DNA of 64,000 nt, from the NCBI GenBank assembly GCA_030142905.1, contig JASJOG010000002.1, positions 5,041,501 to 5,105,500 of the forward strand, read 5' to 3'. Under the pieces are notes generated by a model that saw nothing but the letters and a program-made list of their open reading frames with translations, made no database searches and was not told the DNA's origin. Positions 40,801 through 55,800 of the stretch are shown here, piece after piece. The position numbers were made by a program, and so were the translations under genes. The stretch comes from Heliopora coerulea (taxonomy: Eukaryota > Cnidaria > Anthozoa > Scleralcyonacea > Helioporidae). Every line of letters begins with the position of its first letter. Position 1 is the first letter of the stretch.

Positions 40801-43800
40801 AAAGTAAATAAGCAAGCATGTATCTTTACCTATTCTTGATAAACCTATCACTTATTAACTGGAGGTTCAATTAGTGATACCCTTGGGTCCAGTATTAATC
40901 CAGGAGGAAACTGGAACATTGGGTTTAAAACTGAGGTGCTAGGTAGAGTCAAATTGGACAACACTCATTTCAATTATGATAAAGTTAACTTTGATCAAGC
41001 AATTGTATGGAACCGTAAAAGAATCCTAATCACGGAGGTGAGAAACACTTGCGCAACCACTGCGCCACCAGCGTCCTCATATACAGCAGTTTTAACGAAA
41101 CTAAAAGTGGTGGAAATCTTCAAAATTGTTCAGCTAAGTCAGAATTTTTGCATATTGATATAGGGAAGTAAACTATGGGATATGGGTAACGTTGTATCAT
41201 CCCCACAGTTATGAATTAGTTTCCAGGCATCCTACTTTCTTTAGTGGCTCATTATAAGTAGTTTATTTTCAAGTGCAGAACATCTGGTGACTGGATCTGC
41301 TCGACAATGACTTTCTAAATTTGTAAATGTGAAGGGGTTAAATTTAATTGTTCAGAATTGAAAACTTCAGCTTACTTTGTTAGATCCAAAGACTTTTTTA
41401 CTCAGTGAATTAGGGGCCTGAAGCCAGTACAGTTTATTGCAATATTTAAGAAATACCAAACGGATTCCCGTGTTTGAATACTGTGATCCAAATACGCGGA
41501 ATGTTGCGACACTTGAGAAAAGCGTGCAAAAACACGAGCCGCTAGGCGGGTGTTTTTAGCTTTTTGAAAGTCGAGCAACATCCCAAGTGTGTGGATCACA
41601 GTATCCAAACACGGGAATCCGTTTGGTATTTCTTTTATAAAATAACGACAAATGAAAATCAGTTAATTTAATGGACACAATGATGAAGTAAGCGTTTCTC
41701 CCGAAAATCATGAACTATCAATAAGAGCCAAGCTTATGAAGATCGAATCCTGGTCAACAAAGCGAAGCCACTTCAACGCGATGACAAAGAGGGAAAACAA
41801 GCGTGTTTTTTTAAGCTATTTGAACGTCAACCAACGTACCAAGTGTTTGAATCACAGTATTTAAACACACAAAAGCCGTTACGTATTTCTTTCATTAAAT
41901 AATAAGGCTGAACGTACAAAATGAATTTCAGTGCATTTATGGCGGGAAATTTTCCGTGTTTGGATAAGAGTATGATGAGTATCCAAACACGGGTATTAAC
42001 CAATCACAGCTTGCAAACGAGTCACGTTATTTTATAAAAATTTGTCTTTGTTTTGAATTTTCTCTTCCTCATTTCCACTATTACAACGTTTGCAATCTGA
42101 TACCTTAATTCATTTGCATACATATTCCCTATTTTGTATTAATACCTTAACACCCTGATGATGTGAGATTAGACGAAATTTCAGTTTAATAAATCCTTTA
42201 TCTTATTTAACGATTTTGGTTCGTGTTTTACGATGGGAACTAATATTTATCCTGAGACTATACATCTTGGACTGTTCTCTTACTTGTTTCTTTGTTTGTT
42301 TGTATCCATCAATCTGTGTGCGAATACAAGCGATTTCGGCGGATAATTTCGGAAAAACACGACTTTTTCATTTATCATAATTCTCTTCGTTGGATTTGAC
42401 GGCATATGTTCATAATTTGCATATTACAAAATATACTGATCAACTGCTGCACGACAATAGATATCGAAGAATGTCAGCGCCACTCCTCGCAATTTCAATT
42501 TACTTTTATAGAATGTCACGTTTATTTTAATGGTTTTGTGCACTGTTGGATGGAACACAATTATCAAGCAACTATTCTGGAGTAATAAAGTTTGCAGCCT
42601 TGAGATTCAATTTTCAGATATGTAGTTATACCAAGTTTGACTCTTAAACGCCCTTTGTCTGATATATATACGAGGAATAAAAGAACAAAAGAGGGAACAA
42701 AATAAAATCATAGTGAGAACAAAGAACAAAAATAACGTAAAAATAGAAAAAAGAAAAAAAATCATAGCATTTAAACGGTCAATTACGAACAGTCTAATGC
42801 AATATGACAAATCTTATTTACAGTAAACGTCTTCAACTGGCTCTCTCGAGGTAACTACGAATCATTACTCGTAGCTGTAGTAATGGATTATTGAGTGTGC
42901 ATTAGACGTCGAGAATCGTTTTGAACTCTTGTCTTTCAGAAGTATTGAGTACGCTGTGAACAATACTGAAAACGTAACGCGCCTTTTTCTGACAGCTAGG
43001 TAAAGAGAGGGGGGATTTGCTAGGTCTACTGCTTAAAGAAATTCAAATTTTGTTCTTGCAAGCTAGCGTAACATTCCTGTAATAAAAACACAAATCTTGG
43101 TAAAAGCTATTATGGAAAGAGCTGATAAAATATTCGAATTGGCACGAATGTATGCTAAAATATATTATTTCGTTGAAAACATACCGTGACACATTTCGTC
43201 AGATACATTAGCCACTTTCTCCCTAGCATCTTCAAATCTTTCCACCATTATAAGGTCATCTGGCGATTGCACGAGTTGACTCAACTGATGTCGATCAGCT
43301 TCGCCAGAACCAATGACAACAACTTTAATATTACGATCGTGTAACACCGAGGCTGTTTCCCTCAAAGGATATGTAATTGAACTGGATGCTTGAACACCGT
43401 CAGTAAGCACGAAAAGCATTTTTGGCACAGCCGAACGGCGCATACCATTCCCTGTAGTAAATACAGATGAAGCTGCCAAATGCATAGCTTTATCCAAATG
43501 GGTCGCTCCTCCTTTCATTGGAAGATTGTCAACCACGTTTTTAAAATCGTTCAACGTTTTAGAATAATCAAATCGTTTGCGTAGAACTGCGTCATCACTG
43601 TACAAAACAATACTAGCTTGAGTATTTCCCGGAGCAACTTGAAAGTATTCAGCAATGTCCTTAACCAAATCCCTTTCTTTTCCATAATTGCAATCACGCA
43701 TACTTGCGGTTGAGTCAACCAGAATACCAATATCTAAGTTACATCTTTTCACTACAGGGAAAGGCATAGGTCAAATTTAAAAATTATAAAATTAAGTCGA

Positions 43801-46800
43801 AGTGTTTTACAAGTGTAGAGTACAAAGATAGTGGGTTTGAAATAATAGCACGCAAATCCAACCATTTATGAATACAAACAAAACAAATTGTTTAATGTGA
43901 TTTGCGACTGGAAGAGCTCCTCCCATTAGTAGTTTTGAAAACTTCAAAGGTCTTAGAACATTTGAAAAGTTTCCAAACAATTAGTGGGTTTTGAAACGGT
44001 AAGCACTTTAAACACATGAAGATTTTGAAATCCATTCTTATTCTATTACAACTGACATCTTAGCAAATGGAAATTACATACTTCCAAGTACTTGTAATAT
44101 GGACAATTTTTTAAGACCCTAGGACCTCTGAAGTTACAGAAATCTAATATTGGGAGATTTTCCTGCAATTTCAAAAGATTGAACACAATTCTCTTACGCT
44201 TCTGGTTTAGTGATTATTACCTACCTAGAGAAATCTGAAAACTAACGACTAAATCTGTAGATCGCTCTAATTTTGATAAGTTGGTTTAAAATCATTTTAT
44301 ACTTTCTACCCAATGTGTTTGTTTTTTTCTGTTTACTATTATTATTTTTGTTTTCATTTATAGGTCTCTTCAGATAAGAACAGTGTGGATTAATAATCAA
44401 ATGTGTGAATAGATAGGAACAGCGTATAAAATCCGTAACATACAAATCTAATTATTGAAAACAAATCATTCGACGTTGTCAAAGAGCTCTAACTTATATA
44501 TGACCCTGAAACTTTTGCTTAGCGATTTGTCATCTAACTTTTGATAAGGTAGTCCATGCCTCACTGTTTCAACATTTTTTCTGTTGACAATTTTTTGACC
44601 CCTTTCGGAAAAAGAAATTCAGCCGACGCCGATACGATTCGACGACTGCCCACATGGATACCTAAAACCATTCAGTAATCACAACACAAGCTCGAATCCT
44701 CTTCTATACGGCCCCCAACTTGAAGCCTTCTGGCTATAGGCTCCGTTTTTAGTCAACTGAAAATGCCTTCCGATTATATACTCTACGAATGTAACATATC
44801 ACCTTCCCAACAGAATTCTGGGGTCAACGGTCGTCATTCAAAGTAACTAATGCCTCCTGTTTGTGGAAAATATTCAAAAAAAGTGTCCTGAATACTTCAA
44901 CAATTTTAACCCAGTCGGAAATCTCAGCCAGCAAATACGAATTTCCGTTGGAGATTAACTTGCGATTACACGATGAAAATTTTAGCCATGCTAGCCGAAC
45001 TGGATTCGACCATATGACCAGCCACAATAAAATCGGTTACAGAATCGTCCTCTTTTACAGAAGCATTTCTCTTTGTTCATTTTGGCCGAATAGCTTGTAC
45101 CTCGCATGTCGTCATCAAACATGGAAAATTTGACGAATAATTATCATACCAGGATCACTAAAGATTCCTTTGTCTTCCAAAGATGTACAAACCTCGAATT
45201 TTACTCAATGAAAATGCAAGATGGAAATTGCGCCTCAGTCTACTTAATTTCTCTCATAAATAACGAAATGAAAACAAACAAAGATATTATTTGTCTTGTA
45301 TTCTATTTCCCTAATAAAGGGTACGAGATAAAATTAGAAGATAGAATAGATAGAAGACTGAGGACCCTTTCCGTAAGGAACAGGTTAGGTAGGTGAGTAA
45401 ACGGAACCAGCACTTGTTCTCTCTTTACAGCAAAAGTACCTTAAAAATTTCCAGGGCAGTTATAGTTTTCAAAAGTGATACCTTGACGAGAGGGATATTA
45501 GCGAATAAACTTTTTTCTTGCCTTAAGAAAAATTTGTAGAAGACGCTTGGGCAAACGACCTCGCGAAGCGGACAAATCTTCCCTCAGGTTCGTGGAAATG
45601 TTATAACTAATTTATCTAGTAACAGTGTTATTATTAAATATTGCTCCCCAAAAGTGGGCAGAGTCGAAGGGTAATGCTAATATTTTCAAACCTGCACACT
45701 TCTTTCCGTCACCAGTGTATCCTTCATTGCAAGTACATTTATAGGTTCCACGGCCGGTGTCAGTACACGTAGCAAGTCTGTGACAGTCGTCTTTTTCCGT
45801 ACCGCATATTCTTCTTTCTAGGAACGTAAATTAGTAAAGAAAGAAGATTAGATAAAAAAGCCAATAACACATCAACACAAGTACACCGAAGTTGAACCAG
45901 TTAGCCTATGCGCAAGCGTCTTACGATGAACAATCTTCCGGGCAGTCGACAGTTTGCATGGTTATTGGGTGACTCTAATATGTATAGCATAACGAACTAT
46001 GATATTTATTAAAAGCAGTTTACAAACTAATATTATTTACGGCGACGTGAATATTAAAATCCAAATTCATCCCAGAAGGACCTTAAAGCCGAAAAAGTGC
46101 GTGAAAAATTCTCGGAAATTGCCTATGGTACCATTGTAGCCGGGCACTTCGCACTTACGTTAGTTAAGCTTCGTCGATTATTATATCGAAACTTTTTTCT
46201 ACAAGCAGCAATTATTCGTACAGATTAGTATTAGCATATACTCTCCCATTATATGTATAAAAGGAAAATATGATACAATATTTCACATTCTTCCCCCAAA
46301 AAAATTTGAAACAAGTCAAAAAACATATATACTGCAACAATGGCAAAATTTTGCTGAACGTAACTTCGTTGATTACTGTCCAATCATTACCCGCCATAAT
46401 TTGCTCAAAATCTCGATGATCTCTATATTGTTTCTTATGTTTTTAAATCTGAACAAGAAAAGTTGAAATTCAAAATTGTTCAAAGTTTGAGCTTTGTATT
46501 TTGAATAGAAACTTATCGAGAGCTTGGTTCTGCGAAGATGCGACTTTATCTGAGGTGGAAATGCCTACTGACTAGTAGCGCTACTTTACCTGGACAAATT
46601 CTTCCTGTAATTTTTCCAATCGATGCAATCAATTCGTTGAAGCTCTCAGCCATAAACACATTTTCCGGCACTTTAACCATATCTCTTAGTTGATCTTTTG
46701 CTTTTTGGTCTTTTAGATTGACACCAACTGCAAACACCTCCATACCCCGTTTAAAGAATGGCTTTACGGCGTCTTTGACGTATACGAATCCAACTGATTC

Positions 46801-49800
46801 TCGAGTTTGTGCACCGTCTGTGATCACCATGATAATTTTGTTAACATCTGGTTCGTCAGCACGCAGTCCTGCTTCTTTAATAGCGACCTGTTCATCAGCA
46901 ATTGCCAAGCCCCTGTGAGTTTTCGTACGCCCTCCAGACTGAGGACCAGGCATATACTTTACAGTTTTCGAAAATCTTCCAGGGATTTTACTTTCTTTTA
47001 AGGTAATTTTCTTCTCGCCCTCTTCGCTAAATGTAACTACAGCACCTTGCCCAATCACTTCTCTTCGGTCGTTCTTGACTCCAATACGCAGTTTTTTCCC
47101 AAGATTTTGGATAAATGTTCGTATCTTGTCATAATCAGCTGGTCGTATACTAGCAGACCTGTCTACCACGAATATTATATCAGTCTTTTTACCACACATC
47201 TCGTCATCTAAATCGTAAGAAAAGGATCAATTAAAGGGAAAGTTCATTCTCTGGTTAAGATGGCTTTAAGCGTTGTATTTTAACCTAAGGCATTTGACAA
47301 AATTTGTGGATAAATGTTCCTTCTGCGACTCGTCAGTGCGGTTTGCAACGTGGGCACAGAAACGTGATTGCAGATTATTCGTATGGTCATGTCGTCAAAT
47401 GGTTTCACGAGCTTAAGCATCTTTCAAGTAGTTCGTCTACACGTGTCTACACTTCTACAACACCGAAATTATCCTTCGTGAATTCGTTTGCCGGTTGAAT
47501 GGTTAATTGTTGTGTCCTCGGTTGTACCAATTATTCAATGAAAACTAAAACAACTGGTATTAGTTACCACAAGATCGCAAAGGACAAATCATTCAGGAAA
47601 GCGTGGATTGCTCAACTACGGTGTGATGATTTACGCTCAATGGAATACTGTTGCGTTTGCCGCGAATATTTTACCGAAAATTGTTTTGTGGATTGATCTA
47701 AAGAGAAAACTAGTGGCTGGCCAAGGATATCAATAGGGGCTTGAAGCGCGATGCTATTAATTTTCTGTTTTCGTCACTCTGCAACCCAAAGGTCATCGAT
47801 TAAGCTAACGTTGCGCGCATATAGGTCTTCTAGCTCTTCATATGTATCTCTAATTTTACGTTTGTGTAAGAACCATGCTGTTTGTAACACCCACATATTC
47901 AGGCAGACTGCTTCAAACCAGGATTTTGGATTACAAATAGGAACGCCTTTGACTTCTTTACGTTCTGCTGTCTCTAGATTCTTATTTCATAAGTCAGTCA
48001 AAAGCATAATAATGACGTTTCTACGAATACACCAAGCCAATTCTACAGAAAAATTTCGGCTTGCGCAAGCAATACGTGGATAAATTAGCCAACTATACTA
48101 CAGTTAGATCGGCTGTAAACAAAAGAACTTTTTTTTCGAATACCTAACTTTTCGAAGAAATCGAAATGCCAATGTTGTATCAAAATAAATCGCGGAGTAC
48201 AAAGGATAGCCCTGTTATGAAATTATATCGTCGGCGTTACTCTGAGCGTCTAATTTGCGAGAAAGGGCGGTGAGTCAACAAGAATAACAACCGAGAAGAA
48301 CATCTTCGGAATCTTTAGTCTTAAGCGATAAACTCTGTAGAATTCATTGAGGCGAAAGTGAAACAAACTAAAAGCTCACTGCCAATCAGGATCAAGTTTC
48401 GAATAATTTTCCTTTAATCAAATTTTTAATATTCGTCTGGACTGAGCAGTACACAAAAACCTTTTCATGTTCTCGCCTAAAGAAATGCATGCAACGAACA
48501 TAAACTACAAAGAACGAACCAATGCTGTGATGTGATATAACGATGTAAAGAGTGTAAATTCTAATTTCTCAGTAAGGGCATCCCAGCATAGTCCGACTAA
48601 TCAGTATCACGGAACATGATCGTAAGTTCGATTTCCCAAATAATATCAGCACCAAAAATGTCCAGAGATTGAAATATATATCCTTGCTTGCTGTCTCTAC
48701 TGATAACTAGTATCATTTCAATTGGTTTGAATTGTGAATAAATTGTTCGGGTTCACCCTCTACATAATGGAACTCTTGGTCAGGAATGTTATCGGGGCGC
48801 TCATCATCAGAGGACCATTCTGGTTCAATCAAATACGGATCGATGTCATGTAAAGATAAATCTCCTTCTCCACTGCTCTAACCCAGACTGTTTCTTTTCC
48901 GCGCTATTTTCAATGGAATATTGTTGCGTAAAGGAAATGATGCAGAGATGATTCGCAGTTTACGCTTGGCAAAATCGAAGATGTTTAAAATAATTTGACG
49001 ATATGACGTCCCGAGCAGCCCGCTGCCATCTTTCTGCGCAGACGGTGCAATCTACTCCAAATCAATATTCAGGTGGATGTTTTTCAAAAAGTAAGACTGC
49101 CTGACAAATCATGCGCCTTGATGTTATTTATTCATAACAAAAGCGTTTAATGTAAACTTGTTTCGGGGGTGAACTTCCCCTTTAAGAACAATATAAGCGG
49201 ATACTTGAGGTTTAAGGTTATTGAAAATTTGAGGCACAAGATTAGATGTAAACAATGCGTTGAATTTTTCTGAAACACATCTCGTTTGGGAACTCGTATT
49301 TATAAGCATTGGTGCCAACAAAGTTCTAACTTCATCTTTATGTACAGGACATGTGCTGTTATCATGACTGTTTGGATGGACTTCAAAGGGTTGACGCTTC
49401 ATTCCTGAATTTTATTGCCAACGGATAAATTTTAAGCTCACAGTTTCATACCTATAGCTGTACAAGTCTTTCCATTGCCAGTATAACCTTTCTTGCAAGT
49501 GCACTGATAGGTTCCAAGACCACTGTCAGTGCAGGTGGCATACTTGTGGCAGTCGTCCCTGTCAGTTCCACAAATTTTAATTTCTGAGAAATAAAAGAAA
49601 AATGACTAATTTATAAATGATAGCATTAAAAACATGATTGTACGGAGCAGCCTATTGGCTCAGACTATATGATAAGATGAAACGGCCAACGCATATTAAA
49701 ACCATTTTTACTCATAACCGACCATGATGATAGCTAAATATAAATAATCTCCAGATTGTCGGAAAGTCATGCAAGATTTAACGAGTTTATGTAATAGAGG

Positions 49801-52800
49801 TAAAGATAGGGAAATTTATGGATAATAGGTATGAAACATCTATTTGCCATTGAAAATAAACATGAGAATAAAACAAAATCTGGTAACAGCATACAATTTG
49901 ATGAAAGAGAGTAAAAAACAAATCACGAAAAACAACGATATCTTGAAAACCCAAGATATGAGTGAATAACAAGACGATGAATGATTACGATTATACATCG
50001 ACTATATTGCAAAATCATTGTCAAATCGAAATATCGAAATATAAAGTCGAAATATCATCGCAATAATTCGTCGTCTTGTTATTGACCCATATCTTGGGTT
50101 TTCAAGATGTCATTGTTTTTCGGGATTTGTTTTTCACGCTATTTCAAGAAAACAAACACAGACTAATCTAGGCCAAAGTTTTTTCAAGTGGGGTGGATCT
50201 CAATTTGGCTAATAATGTAACAAATATATCCGCTTTAAAAATTCAAAAAAAAGAACTGATATAACTCGTGGCTAAGCCCTCGGAACGGCTGCGTAGATCG
50301 GTCTGTAGAGCTATGCCCTACATTCACAGGGTTGCCTGTTCGATTCACACCCGGAGGACCAAGAGTGGTATTTTTCGTCATCGGTCCTGGTCGGAACTTA
50401 AAATATAAGGTTCTAACACTCGAAAATTTCTTTATCAAATTTAAAGTCCAATCAACCACTCACATTGCTAGATGAAGAAATGTGAGCAAATGTTGTACAA
50501 CAATGTTCTAATACATGTACTTAAAGGGGTCTTGGGTTGACACCTCATGACATACAAAACCAGTTGGGGAAGAGAAATCGAGGCTTGCAATGCCCAGCTT
50601 TCTTTAGGGCAATATCCAACGGCATGAGAACAAACTTGGGTCGCATAACTGTAGGTAAGCATGCGGTATGGTTTAGACATTTAGTAAACTATTCTAACAT
50701 AAATATGCATTTTTGACAAGTAATGTTCTTGCGTGCGTAAGATTTAGCAGTTTTGGTTTACCCGACAGTTGAAAAAAGCATCTAACTTTCTTGATAGAAC
50801 CTTTTTTCGTTTTGAAATTCGGTTCTGAGTAAATGTTATTCTCTTTTATGCTAATGAATAGTCGAGAAATGTTATTGTTTTTCGGTTGACGCTAATAAAT
50901 TTGACTTATACGGAATAATTTATTTAGTGTCGATGATGAATTTATGTTTGGCGTAGATGAAATTTGATTAGCCTCATTCGAAAACTGAAAAATCATTTCG
51001 AATTATAGAATTGCTCTAATAAACGTCACTGGTAATGAAAGGCAAGGGGTGTATTTATTTTTACTGCATTATAACTTGCATAAGTTTACTGTACTATTTT
51101 TTTTCTTTCTATAAAGGATATCAATCTGACCGGTTTGAGCAACGGTATACCCAATGAATATTTGGCATTTACAGTCGATCACATGAAATGAGTACCACGT
51201 TTAGTGAAATAAATTTTTAAGTATCCGAATGACATACTTTAAAATCTCACCGTGACCAGCGAGGAATAATTCAACACTTGGGCTTCCGGCTGGGAAACAG
51301 ACTTGCCCCAAGTCTGCCTCTGCCCAAGTAACGGGGCGAGCAAGAGAACGCACAAACTCTAGCGGCCCTACGAATCTAGTGCAGTGCTCTGCCAAAAGAG
51401 CTACCAGGGCCGCTGCCGAGAGGTTTCTAACGAGTTCTGCGCATAATATTTACATTATAGTGGTAATGCCGATGGAGTAAAGGGTATATTTAATGAACAT
51501 TTAGCATTTACATTCGATTACATGAAATGGAGTGTACATTTGGTAAAAGAAATTTTCGATTGTCAGTATACATTTTAAGACCCAACCGGGACCTCGACCT
51601 GGTCAAAATGTTTTGTTTATTCAAAGCTTGCAAGCGCACTGCTCAAAAATTTCCTTGTATAAAGGACGTGTTGTCACATATTCGAAATTTCTTTAAGTCT
51701 GTAATGATAAAGATTACTAGCTGCCCAGTGTCAGAGAACAGTTGTAAGAATTAAGGGAAAAAACCCCAAGAAACTCTCGACAGATAAGTCCATGGTATTT
51801 TTCCATTTCTACTGTACTTCATTAGTTTAATTCTTGGCTTGCGTTCATGTAGTATGTATACTTGCTGAAATATTAAGGCAAAAATTTGTTCTTTGTTCCT
51901 TCATAGTAACTGTAACCTTTATGTTTATTTAGCATCTATGAGTACAACTGAAATCTATTAGTCACTACAAGAAAGTTTACAAGCACTCGCTTTACCTGTT
52001 CTAACAGTGGATGTGGTTCCAGGTGGCCCATAACCAACGGAGGTCCTGGCTCTTACTGCAACTACATAGGTAGTCTTTTCTTTCAAACCAGAAAGGACAA
52101 GCATTGTTGTATTGCCATCATTTGTTGTTTGTGATTTCGAGCATATGTATGCGATATAGTTGATTTCTTTGTAACAAACTGCATATAGGGTAATTACTCC
52201 ATTTGCATTATCTCGAGGTAATGGTTTCCAAGTTGCTTTCACTTCTGTTGAACTTTGAGGTATCAAACTAATCAAAGTGGGGCCAGCGATTGGTCCTGAA
52301 AAACAAGTGATCTGCCTAGTTTCAAACGTAACAGAATACTTCCAAGCGGTTTAGAACATAACTTTTCATAATCATTCATAATTCGAGACGAAACTAAAAA
52401 GGACATCTTAGACGAAAACTGAAAATGAGAGCCCAGCTCAAAAATTCCAAGATGAATAGCCATCAAATTCATGAAATAATAGTCGAGAGACAGAAAACAA
52501 ACGGGTAAAGTTTAATAAAAATTAACTGACGTTTCGTGTCAATGTGTAACATTTTTCAAAGTAAATAACAAGATCAAAATACCATGCTAAATGTATTTAC
52601 AAAAGGTATCAGGTTTGAAAGACGAGACCAGACAGGCATAGAGGAAGGAGATGTTTGGAAATGAGGAGAATTTCTCTGACAAACAATTCATGATTTATTA
52701 GAACTTATATTGCGTAAATTTCCATGTAAAATATGATCAAATGCGCTTTACAATTCCAAAATCTAAACAATATTACAAACATTAAAAAAAATATATTAAT

Positions 52801-55800
52801 TAACTAAATCAAAAGCTACTTTAAAATAATTTGTTTTCACAAGACGCTAAAAAAAAATTAAAGCTGTCTTCATTCCGAGTATTCAACGGCAATTCATGCC
52901 ATACTCGTGGGGCTGCTATAGCGAGAGCACGATTTCCAAGTGTCTTTCTCGTTTTACCTTTGGGTGCTCATAAAAGTATTCCATTATTGGATCGTAGACT
53001 CTAACAACATTTTCCCCTTACAGTCACTAAATTACAAAGATACCGAAGTGCAGTGGTATATATCGATTTAAATGCAAGTACAGAAATTTTGTAATATACT
53101 CTAAACTTAACAGGCAATCAATGTAAGTTAAACAGGACCGTTGTAATATTGTTATGAAACGCACACTCCATCAACTAACTTGCTGGTCTGCAATTTATGT
53201 TATTATAAATTAAATGGAATTTATCAAATGACAACGTAATCTACTGTGAAAATAGCTGCTATAAGTGGGTAAACAATCGTATCACAAAAGTTGTGATGTT
53301 TCCTTGAGTTTTGTCTAGTTTTGGACATGCAAAGTTGTTATCTTATTTTTGTAACCAGCATCATGATTAAGTCCTCTCGAAAATGTCAGTTACCAATCTG
53401 GCTTAAAAGGTTTTTGTTAGGTTATCGAATGTAAGGTCAAGGTACAAGTTGGTATTGTTAAATCCTTGCTCTGGTTTGTATTAGTTCCACCTATATTGAT
53501 TGAATACTTAGCTGGATTCCAGATATGATGTAATTCCTATTCAGATCAGATTTGAGTTCGAAATACGGTCTGAAACAGTAAAATAACATAACTGAGATAA
53601 GAACTAGTACATCCTGATTTTACTATTATAATTTTACAAAGAACTGTACACATTTAGTAGCGAAAAATCTTTTTCAAACATCCTTCTTGATTGTGTTACA
53701 TTCCAAACAACGCCTTCGCCTGGCAGAGCGAAAGACTTGGTCAGAATGTATCTGATTTGTCAACTTTACTGTCACTCACTGTCAACCAAAACTGCCCACT
53801 AAAAGCATAAAAAGAGATGCTCCTTTCCCAACAGCAGAGAGCAGAAAGAGAGAACCGACGAAGAGAGTCAACGTAAAACGAAAGTTTAAATGAGCATTTT
53901 TCAAGTATTGGCAAGAAACTAACAAAAGTCTTCTCATCAATAAAGCATTACCAACGCACCATTTCATATTCCAGTTTTGAATTTCAGCCAGTTTCAACAG
54001 AGTTTGTTAAAAAACAGTTAAGCCAGTTAAAAACAAACAAGGCTATCGCTCTGGACAAAATCAGTGCCCGCTTGCTCTGTAACGGCGTTGCTGTCATTGC
54101 TCCATCTCTAGGCTACATCATTAACTTATTTTTTAGTATGGGGCAGTTTCCCAAGTCATGGAAATGTGCTAAGGTAACTGCCTTATTTAAGCAGGGTGAT
54201 AAAACAGACAAGGATAACTATCGTCCAATATCTATCCTTCCCACAGTTAGTAAAGTTATAGAGAGGGCTGTACACTCACAGTTGTATCGTTATTTAGAAG
54301 CCAATCATCTGTTGGTCATTAACCAATTTGGATTTAGATATGGTAGATCAACAGCTCTTGCACTCTCTCAGTTTACTGATGAGGTCCTTGGAAACATGGA
54401 AAATGGGTTAATTAATGGTATCGTGTTTATCGACCTTAAAAAGGCGTTCGATACTGTGGACCTTACCATCTTGCTCCAGGAGCAGAGGAGTCTGGGGATA
54501 AGGAGCATACATCTTGCATGGTTCAATTCCTATCTTTCATCTCGTACACAGAGTACAGTAGTTGGTCAGACCTCATCAACAACACGCAAGATCACTGTGG
54601 GAGTTCCTCAGGGGTCCATTCTTGGTCCCCTATTGTTTTCTATCTATATGAATGAACTACCCAGCTGCCTAATTAACACTACTGTAACATTATTTGCTGA
54701 TGACACAGCGATTTATTGTTCTTCAAAATCAGCCTCAGAGTTACGGCGGCTTTTGAATGAGGACCTACATCAACTTGCTCAGTGGCTTACAGACCATAAA
54801 CTTACTTTGAATATTAGTAAATCTAAATTCATGCTAATTGGGGGAACGAATAGACTCAAATCCTTTAATCAAGTTACTCTAAATATTGACAATGAAGAAC
54901 TGGACAAGGTAGAGTCTTTTAAATACTTGGGCGTGGTTATTCATGAGACTCTGCCCTGGTCAGACCATGTAGACTATGTTTGCAATAAAGCATATAAATG
55001 AATTGGAATTCTTCGAAGAATAAAGTACCTACTACCAATGGCTACAAGAAAATTGTTTGTTGAGACAATGATCTTGCCTATATTAGATTATGGAGACATT
55101 GTATGGGGTGACAAGCACAATCAAATTTTGATGCAGAAGATCCAAGTCATCCAGAATACTGCTGCCAAAGTAATTTTAGATAGACCTAAACGATCATCGG
55201 CTACTGAAGCTCTAGTTGATTTAAATTGGAAAATGATGTCAGCGAGACGACGCATGCATCGTCTCATTTTTACCCACAAGGGAATGAACGGTCTCTTGGA
55301 CTGGGATTTTAATTTTTCATTGTTTGCTGACATTCATTACTACAACACGCGTAATAAGAACAATCTTCTTAAACCACATTCCAACAAAACCTGGGGACAA
55401 AATCGATTTGTATGTCACTGTATTGATGATTGGAACAGTCTCCCTGAACAAGCTAGAAATTAATGTTTTAATAGTTTTAAGACTGCAATTAGTAATTATT
55501 AAATTTTCTGACTTTTATCTTTTTAGATTCACTCTTATACATATATATATTGTAATTTTATGTTCATATTTTTAGGGCCTCACTGAAAATCACAATTGTG
55601 AGTGGGCTCCCTGACGAAAAGAAAAGAAAGAACAAAGAAAGAAAGAACACGAGCAGACAAAGCAGAGCTGGAAAACCAGTAGAAGACGACTCAGACTCAG
55701 AAGAATTACTCGCTGGAGTGAACAGTTATCGAACATTTATAAACCATTAGTTATTGTACGTTGTTTTGTGATCCAATAAAGATCCAGTACCTCGCCAAAG

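Noticed and set aside
50265..51420. Functional tRNA genes
   Set aside because: Only A-box and partial B-box similarity; I could not fold a full cloverleaf, so SINE remnants are more likely.
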